Below are positions 48,084 through 59,000 of a DNA stretch of 64,000 bases, one piece after another. Each line of letters starts with the position of its first letter. The first letter of the stretch is position 1. The position numbers were made by a program, and so were the translations under genes. The stretch spans positions 26,611,001 through 26,675,000 of the forward strand of contig NC_092022.1 in NCBI RefSeq assembly GCF_042242105.1. Direction: 5' to 3'. The stretch comes from Pempheris klunzingeri. Lineage: Eukaryota; Chordata; Actinopteri; Acropomatiformes; Pempheridae. The notes beneath the pieces were generated by a model. The model saw nothing but the letters and a program-made list of their open reading frames with translations, ran no database searches and had not been told where the DNA came from.

Positions 48084-48281
48084 CTACTGAATATTAATAT
48101 TGTGGTAAAAAAGTTGACCGAACTCTGGTGTTGTGTGAAACATTAGAGGACCCAGGATGGTTCCCTGGGGAACTCCTCCAAATTTCATGAAACCTGACTT
48201 TGATGTATTCAAAAGGTCTTTGAAAAGTTTTTTTGTGGGTAAATTATTGGTGAGGAACCCAGTTTGGATCATAACATACAT
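48084..48281 (-). mobile_element. reverse-transcriptase remnant
   Basis: The minus-strand peptide contains GGVPQGTILGPLMF, the conserved 'GVPQGS.LGPLLF' segment of non-LTR reverse transcriptases, with surrounding frame decay. It overlaps the right end of the 3.4-kb triplication; the left part of the motif is also present in units 1 and 2, up to the junction. Confidence 0.65.
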
Positions 48282-48299
48282 GTGATTGCACGGCCAGAA

Positions 48300-49900
48300 A
48301 CCTCACACCTGCATCTCTAGAAGAATCATGATCAAGAAGATTCACGCATGAATTCATCTTTGTGGAAACAATAGATAAATGCACCATAACTGCTGTTTCA
48401 GATGAGAACATGCTAATCAGTAAGAAATCATCTAAATCCTTTATTGTATTTATCACAATTTTGATGATAAGGATAAGAAGAGAGAAAACCCAACAGTTAG
48501 TTTGGGACACTATGAGCAAAAGAAATCATCTGCTCTGAGTTGTTAAAATGTTGTGGTGTTATGGAGTTTGACAGAGTTCAGCGTTTCACCTTCACCTGTT
48601 GAACCGGTGTAACTCATTCACATTAGTTCTGCCGCAGAGGATGTTTCTATCGTACAGAGTTATTTGAGGCTATTGACTAAAAGCCAAAAACACAGACTGG
48701 TCATGTTCAAAGACAAAGAGATCGTGAGTCCACACTTACAGCTGGAACATGCATAAACTCAGAGAATGTAAAAAGTGCTTTTCTTTTTGCCCTGAGGATA
48801 TTTTTGCTACCACTATTTACAAGACAAATAACAAACATCAGACTTTACTCCTGCAGTGATTGAAGCGAGAATATTTCATCGATCCCGACATGATCACACT
48901 TTTCACATGTTGTCTTTTTGTTTCTTGGTGCAGAAGCAGACAGCAGCCGAGGTTGCAAATGCTTTTTTAAAGCAGTTATCTAAAGATCACAACTTCACTT
49001 TTTCAACGTAACACAGGATTCATGCTCTGATGTTAGTTCACTCAACAGTCCTCCTGTCAAACTGTGGCAGAGAAGCTACGATAGCTTCCTCCATGTTTTG
49101 GACTTGCCGTCTTCTCAAAGCTCGGCTCGGTCGGGACAGTTTCCTGTTGGTTGAAGTCGGTGTCAGAGATTTCTTTCTACCTGGTGACTGAAGGCACTGA
49201 AACAGCAAAAACTGGCAACGACTCCAAAGAATTTGCTGCAAAACTGTTTTAGAAGTCAAACAGTCAGAGTCTGTTAGAGTCCCGTTCTTCTTAAATGTTC
49301 ATAACTGATCGGTGGTTTCATTGTTATTCCACCTGCCTAATTATTAGTTTGTGTTTCTGCAGTCAAGGTGAAGCAGAGAAGAGTGTTTGTGCTGAGAAAC
49401 TCGCTTTCTTTGCAGACGACGACAGAACTTTGAATCTGGAGTTGACGACTTGAGGTCTCATTGTGGACTCATCTCAGAGGACAAACGTGGCGCAGAGCAG
49501 AAACGATAGCAGAGAAAGTGCCCTGAATTTTCATCATTATTAAATTGAAAGATGATGATTAAGTTTGACTTCAGATTCATTGATGCTATTTACACCTGGA
49601 TGTCACGAGCCTAAACACTATTATTTTATTTTAACCCAAACCATCATCTAAACCTAACCAATCTGCCACTGAGAACTGATAATAAAAGAAATCTGAAAAA
49701 TACAAGTTAAGTAAGTTTACAAATAATTACATTTGAATCGAGCTGCAAACAGACAGGGGGAACTAAATAGCGAGCTGCTCTCAGTTTCTGCTTTGTTGCA
49801 CTTTGATTTGTGAAAGAACGTTAATTCACAGATTCTGCTGTGGACATTAATCATGAAAATGACGATGTTTTGGTACAAAGACAGACGTCACCACCCACAT
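48300..49900. other. intergenic between the array and st14
   Basis: Retroelement-derived at the left edge, then unique AT-rich sequence. The left part near 49.6-49.93 kb is probably st14 3' UTR. A 73-codon minus ORF (49,038-49,259) has no recognised features. Confidence 0.5.
49625..49630 (-). promoter_or_regulatory. possible st14 polyadenylation signal
   Basis: AATAAA on the minus strand about 310 bp downstream of the st14 stop codon. It was chosen only by motif and distance; the surrounding AT-rich sequence makes chance occurrence quite possible. Confidence 0.3.
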
Positions 49901-49937
49901 TCACCTCCAGTCGAGTCTATGAAGGTGTAGCGCCCGG

Positions 49938-50099
49938 CTACACTCCGCTCCTCTCCTTTATCCAGTGCCGGAATTTGGTGACTCGGGTGTAGATGCCCGG
50001 TTTGTTCCTGCGAGCGCAGCCGTCGCCCCAGCTCACCACGCCGGCCAGGAAGACCCGCCCACTGGGGCCAGTGACGGACAGCGGCCCACCGGAGTCGCC
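49938..50099 (-). CDS. st14: st14 exon 19 (last): catalytic Ser and C-terminus
   Basis: Acceptor CCTACAG; 53 codons plus TAG. It encodes [20 protein letters not shown], then [20 protein letters not shown] and [11 protein letters not shown]. The ending resembles the vertebrate matriptase C-terminus. Confidence 0.97.
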   Translation of the reverse strand, partial: GDSGGPLSVTGPSGRVFLAGVVSWGDGCARRNKPGIYTRVTKFRHWIKERSGV

Positions 50100-53000
50100 C
50101 TGTAGGGGCCAGATGGGGCAGTTAGAGCAGAGCGAACACAGGGGTCCAAAACAGGAAGTGATTTGGTGTTTAAGCTTCAGCTGAGAGACGTAAACTAAAC
50201 ATGATCGACTCAGAGCTGCACCACAGGTTACCTTTTACTCTGAGAGGCAAACAAGCCACTTAATGCCCCCCCTTATAAATTCACACTCACAGAACCAGAG
50301 TAACATCTGTAACTCCTGTTTTAAAGTCTAAAGCGACTCCTGTTTCAGACGTGTGACCAAAAGCATCTTTCTGCCCGTAGCAACCGATCGTGGATCGTTA
50401 AGGCCAACACACCGTGAAAAAGTTGTTGATCCTGTACGAGATGAACAATCTGACTTTATTAGAAGGTGGAAAACTGTTGAACTGAAACATCTAAACCGAA
50501 ATAATTAATAATGAACATCAAGCTGAAACAGCAGCTTGTAATACATCCTGTCACCACTCATTCTTACACTGGGGTCAACAGGAGGAGAGATTTGTTGGAT
50601 TTTCTCTGTAAAAGGTCAAATAACTCAACTTTATTACAAAATATACTGCGATAAAGTGACTAATTTACTGACTGTGGTGTTAAGTTACTCCCCAACTATG
50701 AGGATTAGTGTCCATATAACAACATGTGAACATCTGATGCCTTAAACTCTCTGGACAATAAATCTGTTGAGGCCAATCAAAGTCTAAATGAGCGACTTCT
50801 AGTGGAAACAAATGCATTTAAACAAATTCAATTCTCTGGATCGATTGTCAGCTGGGATTGACTCCAGTCCCCTTCAGGATAAGTGGTATAGATAATGGAT
50901 GGACAACGACAACGACAACATGGGGGCATTTGTGGCCAAATTGCTGAAGTCAGAGCGAACTACAGTGGACGAGGCTGAACTGGGAACACGACGCTGCCAC
51001 AGAGCCACCTCAGGGTGCTGCTCTGTGATCTGCTGTGATGAATTCCCCGGAGTATGAACACAAAGACCAGGTCTTGCCCACCGCGTGAGGACATGAATAC
51101 AGCCAAGTGTGACTGAAAACCCCTCTGACAGACAGGGGGCCGTTTCTGAAGCAAACGATCCAACAATCAACATGATGAGTTTGGTTTTACATCCACGTTC
51201 CCTTCGATTTCAGTCAGTCGAATGTTGTGCGTCAGTGACTGTACCTGACAGGCGTCCACGCCTCCTTTGAGGACGCCGGCGCACAGCATCCTGTCAGTGA
51301 CCTCGTCGCTCATCAGGCTCTTACACACCGTGCTGTTGACGATCCGAACCTCCGCCTTCTGCAGGACGGTCGCAGTGAGGCCTGAAACACGAGATCGTTG
51401 CATGTTCGAGAGGAAACAAAAAGCGCTATCTGCCAGAATCTGTTTTCATGTCCTTCTCCGCGGACTCACCTCCCTCTCTGGTGGCGCCCCAGCCGGTGAT
51501 CCACGCCTCTTGGCCTGCTGGGAAGTCGTAGGTGGGGGAGGGCAGGCAGATGGGCCAGATGTTCTGGTTGAGGGTGACGTTGGCGTCCAGCTCCATCAGA
51601 GCGATGTCGTTGTCGTAGGTGCCGGGGTTGTACTTGTGGTGAGCGACGATTCTCCTCACGTTCCTCCTCACCGTCCACTCGTTGGTCTGACTCTGCACGT
51701 GCAGACCCAGCAAGGCCTCCCATTGGTCGGCCTGCGAGTACCTGTACCGACACACAGTCAAGAGGTCAGAGGTCACGTCTGCAGGAGATGTTTTACCCAC
51801 AGAGTGTGGAAAGACGTGTCGGTGTCCTCTGATTGGTCGGTATCAGTCTGCGTAAAGAAGCGTCCTCTGATTGGTCGGTATCAGTCTGTGTAAAGAAGCG
51901 TCCTCTGATTGGTCGGTATCAGTCTGTATAAAGAAGCGTCCTCTGATTGGTCGGTATCAGTCTGTGTAAAGAAGCGTCCTCTGATTGGTCGGTATCAGTC
52001 TGTGTAAAGAAGCGTCCTCTGATTGGTCGGTATCAGTCTGTGTAAAGAAGCATCCTCTGATTGGTCGGTATCAGTCTATAAAGAAGCGTCCTCTGATTGG
52101 TCGGTATCAGTCTGTATAAAGAAGCGTCCTCTGATTGGTCGGTATCAGTCTGTATAAAGAAGCGTCCTCTGATTGGTCGGTATCAGTCTGTATAAAGAAG
52201 CGTCCTCTGATTGGTCGGTATCAGTCTGTGTAAAGAAGCGTCCTCTGATTGGTCGGTATCAGTCTGTGTAAAGAAGCGTCCTCTGATTGGTCGGTATCAG
52301 TCTATAAAGAAGCGTCCTCTGATTGGTCGGTATCAGTCTATAAAGAAGCGTCCTCTGATTGGTCGGTATCAGTCTATAAAGAAGCGTCCTCTGATTGGTC
52401 GGTATCAGTCTGTATAAAGAAGCGTCCTCTGATTGGTCGGTATCAGTCTATAAAGAAGCGTCCTCTGATTGGTCGGTATCAGTCTGTAAAGAAGCGTCCT
52501 CTGATTGGTCGGTATCAGTCTATAAAGAAGCGTCCTCTGATTGGTCGGTATCAGTCTATAAAGAAGCGTCCTCTGATTGGTCGGTATCAGTCTTAAACCT
52601 ACTTGTTGGGCCCGTTGTCCTGGACGCAGTGAGCAGCCGTCACCAGCCAGCGGTTACTCAGCACCGACGCTCCACAGACGTGACCTGTGCCCCTGATGTG
52701 GAGGCTCACCTGCCAGGGCCACTCGCCCTCCCTGGACGCCTGACCGCCCACGATACGAGAGCTCCGGTACGGCCTCGTCCCGCACTCTGAACACACACAC
52801 ACACACACACAGGTGTAAACAAACAGGCGTGTACACAGCTGTGTGTGTGCGCGTGTGTGTGAACCTACGGCAGCCCTCCTCGTCCGAACCGTCCTCACAG
52901 TCTTGCTCTCCGTCACACTCTGGGTTCAGTTTACTGATGCAGCGTCCACTGCTGCAGCGGAAGGTGAAGTCTGAACACTGCTGCAGGACCAGAGCTGAGG

Positions 53001-56000
53001 ACACACGCACAGTTTTAATTTGATGGTACAAAAATATTTATGCAGGAGTCAATAAGAATGCAGCGCCTGCCCATCCCACTTTCATACCTGGATAAATATT
53101 TTAAATTAAATTTGATTAAATTAAAACCATCATATCTCCGTTGTTTTTTTTTAAATCACTTGCAGTTTCGAGTGAGTTTTCTTGGTTTGGTTTTTCTGTT
53201 ATTTCCCCTTTTCCACATTAGAATAGAATGGAATAGTTCCTTTATACCTCGGCCAGGTCTCCCTTGTAAAAGAGGTTTCTAATCTCAGTGGGACTTCCTG
53301 GTTAAATAAAAGGTGTCAAACTTACATTTTTCACATTTAGACTCATCCGATCCATCTAAGCAGTCGTCCTTTCCGTTACACTTCAGCTTCTCCGGGACGC
53401 AGCGGCCGTTTCTGCAGGAAAACTCTCCCGGTTTACATTTCACTGCGACAGAAAAGGAGGCGTTTTAGCCGCCTGAGCTCCGGCGTGACGCAAGACAACG
53501 TTTGTATTTTAGCCGCCGACTGGTTCGGTTTAACCCACCACAGTTTTCCTCGTCCGTCTCGTCCCCGCAGTCGTCGAACCCGTCGCATTCCCAGAACTTC
53601 GGCTTACAGCGGCCATTTTTGCACTTCATCTGAGACGCCTCGCACTCTGAGGCATGGAGACAAAACCAAAACCACGTTAGGTCTCCTGACCAGGGGGACC
53701 AGGCCTCCAGGTGCTTTCAGAGGGAACAACACGGACAAAGTCGTGACGAGGAGCTGATGGTTTAAGGCTGCACTAGTTTTTAACCATGTTACTCAAAAAG
53801 GAGGAAATAAAGGGACTATTTTCAGCGGCGGATGAATCCAACATTAATATGAGACGTCCTGGGGTTCAGATCCTGTCTGTGGAGACAAAAACAGACTCAC
53901 TGCAGTCGTCCTCGTCGCTGCCGTCGCCGCAGTCGTTCCAGCCGTCGCACTGCAGAGTCTTATTGATGCAGAGGTTGTTGGTGCACTGGAACCTTCCAGG
54001 ACAAGCTGATCAATGACAGCAAACGATCAGATACCAGATCCCGTTAATGGAGGGAATCAATGGAAAACTGCAAGTCAGAAGGAGTAGGTAAGGTCTTACG
54101 GTTGGTCGGCACAAAGGCTTCGTACTCGGCGGTGAAACCCTGACCGACGTAGGACGAGTCAGAGTTAAACTTGATGGTCATCATGTTGCTTCGGCTGGTG
54201 ATCACGGTGCTCTTCGGTTTACTGCCACACAGTCTGCAACACAGAGGAACAGACGGCTCAGCGTCCTGGTGGGTGGACGGGCAACAGGCAGTTTACTTTA
54301 GTGCCGTAAACCGTCTAGTTTAGGTAGTGCCGTAAACCGCCAAGTTTACTTTAAGGCCGTAAACCGTCTGGTTTACTTTAGTGCCGTAAACCGCTGAGTT
54401 TACTTTAGTGCCGTAAACCGTCTGGTTTACTTGAGTGCCGTAAACCGCCGAGTTTACTTGAGTGCCGTAAACCGTCTGGTTTACTTGAGTGCCGTAAACC
54501 GCCGAGTTTACGTGAGTGCCGTAAACCACCGAGTTTACTTTAGTGCCGTAAACCGTCTGGTTTACTTGAGTGCCGTAAACCGCTGAGTTTACTTTAGTGC
54601 CGTAAACCGTCTGGTTTACTTGAGTGCCGTAAACCGCCGAGTTTACTTGAGTGCCGTAAACCGCCGAGTTTACTTTAAGGCTGTAAACCGTCTGGTTTAC
54701 TTTAGTGCCGTAAACCGCCGAGTTTACTTTAAGGCCGTAAACCGTCTGGTTTACTTTAGTGCAGTAAACCGCCAAGTTTACTTGAGTGCCATAAACAGCC
54801 GAGTTTACTTGAGTGCCGTAAACCGTCTGGTGGCGGGGAAGAAAGGTGAGAAGGATCCTCGGCCTGCGGTCAGCTTACCTCCACACTCTGAGACCAACAC
54901 ATCCAGGTGGGCCCACAGGTGAGGTGAGGAACAGAGAGAGGAGACGTTAAGACGAGTACAAAGGAAGCAGCTTATTTCTCTTCACTTACTTTCACTTTTA
55001 TTTTCAGCCATTAATCTGCAGATCTTTGGTGGTTAGTTAGTCAGTACTGATAAAGATTTAAATTAGTTGCTGGTTAACTTTCAGTTGATCGACCTTCGTG
55101 AAATTCTTTGGCCGTAACAGCAAAGATATGTTTAATATAGAAGATAGAGACAAATGAAAGATAAATATAAAGATAAACACAAGTGATATACGAGCATAAA
55201 AAGCAAAAACGGATCTGAGCTGCTTCCTGAAGTTAAAGATCAGTTCCTTTAAACCAGATTCAGATATATTATTATATTATTACAGATTATCGAGAAAATA
55301 ACAACATAAACGGCGTTGACGACCCGACGTACTTTGCTCGGTCATGGGGATCTGGGAGAAGTTGGCTCTGTAAACCACAAACTGTCTAGTTTACTTTACG
55401 GCACTAAAGTAAACTAGAGGGTTTAGTGGCGTAAACCGTCTAGTTTACTTTAGTGCCGTAAACTGTCTAGTTTAGAGGAAGAAGCAAAGACCTTCAACGT
55501 AGTTCCTCTTGTAGAGCTACTGCTTATTTATCTCTTTTCTTTTTCTAATTATCTATTTGTTTTTATTCCTGAAGCGGTGTTAAAGGGCAAAGCAAGAACT
55601 TCACTTGGGCGGTGAAACTTGTTTTCATCTTTATATACGACAATAAAATGATTTAATTGAATTGACTTGTTAGTCTAGACTTAACTTGGGACTTAAAAGC
55701 CAAAACCTGAGACTTCTTTGTGTCTTGACTGGGAACTTTTGACTTTAAACTTGTTGATGTTGACTTGGGACTCGCTAGTTTTGATTTTAAATTATTGGTT
55801 TTGACTCGTAGCTCATCTTTGGACGTACTAGTCTTGGCTTGTTAGTCAAGTTAGACTCATTTAGATCACCGTCGAGTCTTTGCAGGTTTGGACTTTCTAA
55901 GTCTGAGTCAGATCTCCAATAACTCGCCATAGATGTGTTTTACAGTCTTTCTATTGAACCACAGGTGACAGAAGAAGCAAACAACCCACTGATGGCCGAC

Positions 56001-59000
56001 CTTTCACCGTTGACGTCAACATAATCGGTGCGACACTGAGCACCGCTCTCTCCCAACAGGAACTTGTTGAACTGAACCTTCACAAATTTTTCCTTTGAGG
56101 CCTGAAAAGGACAAAAATGGAGACACAACAATAAGACAGAATTAGAAAATCCCAAACTGGGGGGGAAAGTACATAGTCTGTATGTCACACAGAATATGTC
56201 AGATACAACTTTTCCAATACGTGATCGATTGTCATGACGCTTTGTACACATTCATGTTGAAGTAGGAGGAAGAAGAGTAATAACTGAGTGTTCATACCAA
56301 GCATAGCACATGTAACAGATAACACAATCGAATGTGCTAATGTGTTAACTGCCTGTGCACACGACCTCTCAGAGGTGCTCACTCGTCTAGATTTTGGAGC
56401 ACCAGTTCCCCTTTAGCTTAGGAGAAGGCACTTTCCAAGCAAAACCAGTGGCCAAATTACAGATGATGTAATTTGGCTCCACTAAACTTTAACCACCGTC
56501 ACTGCTCCTCACCTGACCGCCATCCCCTCGCCTCAGCAGGGTCTGACGGCATCATAGAAAGGATCCCTACAGAGAGAGACCTGGAAGATCCTTTTGATTT
56601 AACCACAAACAGCACACACACCAGACTACATTCACTAAAACAGGGATTTTAGAGAACAGGACACAGGAGCTGCTGCCTCCATCAGTCAGTGTGTTTGTGT
56701 GATTTGGTGTTCTGCCAGGTAAAATAACATTTTTGTCAGTGTCATCTGGCGGCTTTGAGCAGAACGGCGTCACTGCTGATCCTGGTTGAACAAGAGCCCG
56801 TTTCATGGCTGCCGGCTGAGGTGAGCTATCGGACCAGTTCCAACATTTTTTATTCCCCCAGTCATCTCAGAGCAAACATGTAGAAATAGTGAGAGGCTGT
56901 TCTCAATGAACTGACCACAGGCCGACTTTGGAGGTCCTTCCTGGAGTCATGACACCTTTTAATGCAACACATCATTGCACTGCTATTTTATGGCTGTTTA
57001 TTATCTAGTATTTTATTACTTAGCTGTGAGAGAGTGTGGGGCTGTGTTACTGAATAACTGAATTTCCTTCAGGATCAATAAAGTATCTATCTACCTGTTC
57101 AAAACTACCAAAGTTATCCTTAAAGTTCATGACTCTCTACAGTTTTGGTCTCCAAGTATAAAGAATTAAATTCAACACTGACTTTGGCATTAATGTAAAT
57201 ATAAACTGTAAAAACATCAAACTGTTGTTTCACATCAGTAAACTGCATTTTGTTTTTTCGTTATTTACTTTCTGTATCACTCACCTGGATGGTCCAGACA
57301 CAGGTGCTGCGTGGGGGATAGTTGGCAGGGAAGAAAGGTGAGGAGAAGGATCCTCGGTCTGCGGTCAGCTGACCTCCACACTCTGACACCAACACATCCA
57401 GGTGGGCACACAGGTGAGGTGAGGAACAGAGAGAGGAGACGTTAAGACGAGTACAAAGGAAGCAGCTTATTTCTCTTCACTTTTATTTTCAGCCATTAAT
57501 CTGCAGATCTTTGGTGGTTAGTTAGTCAGAAAATCAGCCCTGATAAAGATTTAAATTAGTTGCTGGTTAACTTTCAGTTGATCGACTTTGAACTTTTTTT
57601 TTTATCCGTCGATTCAAGACTCAAGATCTTTATTGTCCCTCCGCTTTTATATTTACACTTGTGTGAAATTCTTTGGCCGTAACAGCAAAGATATTTTTGA
57701 TATAAAAGATAGAGACAAAGAAAAGATAAATATAAAGATAAACATAAGTGACATACGAGCATAAAAAGCAATAAAAGGATCCGAGCTGCTTCCTGAAGTT
57801 AAATATCAGTTCCTTTAAACCAGATTCAGATATATTATTATATTATTACAGTAGAGCAGCATCGAGAAAATAACTACATAAACGACTTTGAGGACCCGAC
57901 GTACTTCGCTCGGTCATGGGGATCTGGGAGAAGTTGGCTCTGAATCCGGGGAAGTTCTTCTTCTCGTTGGTGACCAGCGTCAGCAGCATGACGCTCCCCG
58001 AGGACACGAAGGACAGAGAGTCATGAGGATACCCGCAGAGTCTGCAGACAGAGCGCGATCAATAAAACATCCGTCGCTAATGAAGTCGGAATATTACAAG
58101 AATAAAGTCGCACATTTGAGAAAAAAGATGCAGTATTATGAAAGGATAGTTGAAATTTGGATAAACAACACAAGATATTATGTGAATGTCATGATTTAAA
58201 GAGCATTTTGAGAATAAAGTCAGAATTTTGAGAAAAAAAATCTAAATATTACGAGCAAAGCAAAACAAGACGTATTACGAGATGTCATAATTTCAAGAAA
58301 AAAGTCGGAGAAGAACAGTCAAAATATTCTAACATCATTCTCATAAAAAAAAAAGTATTGGATTGGCTCAGCTGGCTGTGAGAAGACTCCCTTCATGGCC
58401 ACCAGACTCCATTGACAAAAACTCCATTTTAACTTGAAGAAGATTCGGTGGCTTCCTGCTGCCTTGACCAGTGAGTTTGTTACACAAGTACTCTGTTGGA
58501 TCTGAACAAACCTTTTAAAGCACCAAAGTCACACAATAACACAAACAAACTAACTGATCGAGGCAGCAGTCGATCAGAACTGCTATGTACTGAGAGGTAA
58601 AATTGTTGTTTTTGTGAATGGAGTCTGGTGCGTTTGCAGAGAGCGATATATAACGGCTTTATCAACGACTTGTTTCAGAGAGTTGAACTAGTCTGAGTCT
58701 CACTCCGTCAGGACTTGGTGCTCTATGGGAGCCAGGGAGTCGTAGATTTTGATGAAGTCTTGCTGACAGTCATCCTCCAGGATCAGGGTGTGGAAGTCCA
58801 GCCGGACCCGGTGGCCCGAGTCGGCCCTCAGCCTCCACTGCAGGTAGACGTTGGGTGGGTACGAAGTGTCCGGAAACCCCGGCGACTGCACGACTCCGGC
58901 TTTACTGACGTGGATGTTGAACAACTTTTTCACTGGAAACAAGTAAAATCTGGTTTCACTGAAGGTCTGAACATAAAAACTCTATTATTAGATTATATTA

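Larger units (their letters stand above)
38096..48168. repeat. 3,428-bp direct triplication
   Basis: Units 38096-41523, 41524-44951 and 44952-48168 match almost base for base; every landmark is spaced 3,428 bp. The third unit lacks about 210 bp (near 47040) and a further short stretch near 47728. Junctions join GGTTCCCTGGGG to AAACCGCTCG; the outer flanks show GGAAA and GGGGAA at the same points, a short microhomology. Each unit holds one chimeric CALHM pseudogene, a LINE/SINE-type 3' end and AT-rich sequence with no gene I can support. Confidence 0.92.

Noticed and set aside
52211..52790. Repeated [12 protein letters not shown] / [13 protein letters not shown]s
   Set aside because: Intronic minisatellite of st14; not part of the spliced frame.
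54320..54922. 151-aa [18 protein letters not shown]... and its plus-strand counterpart
   Set aside because: Translation of an intronic 27-bp repeat inside st14; flanked by real exons in another arrangement.
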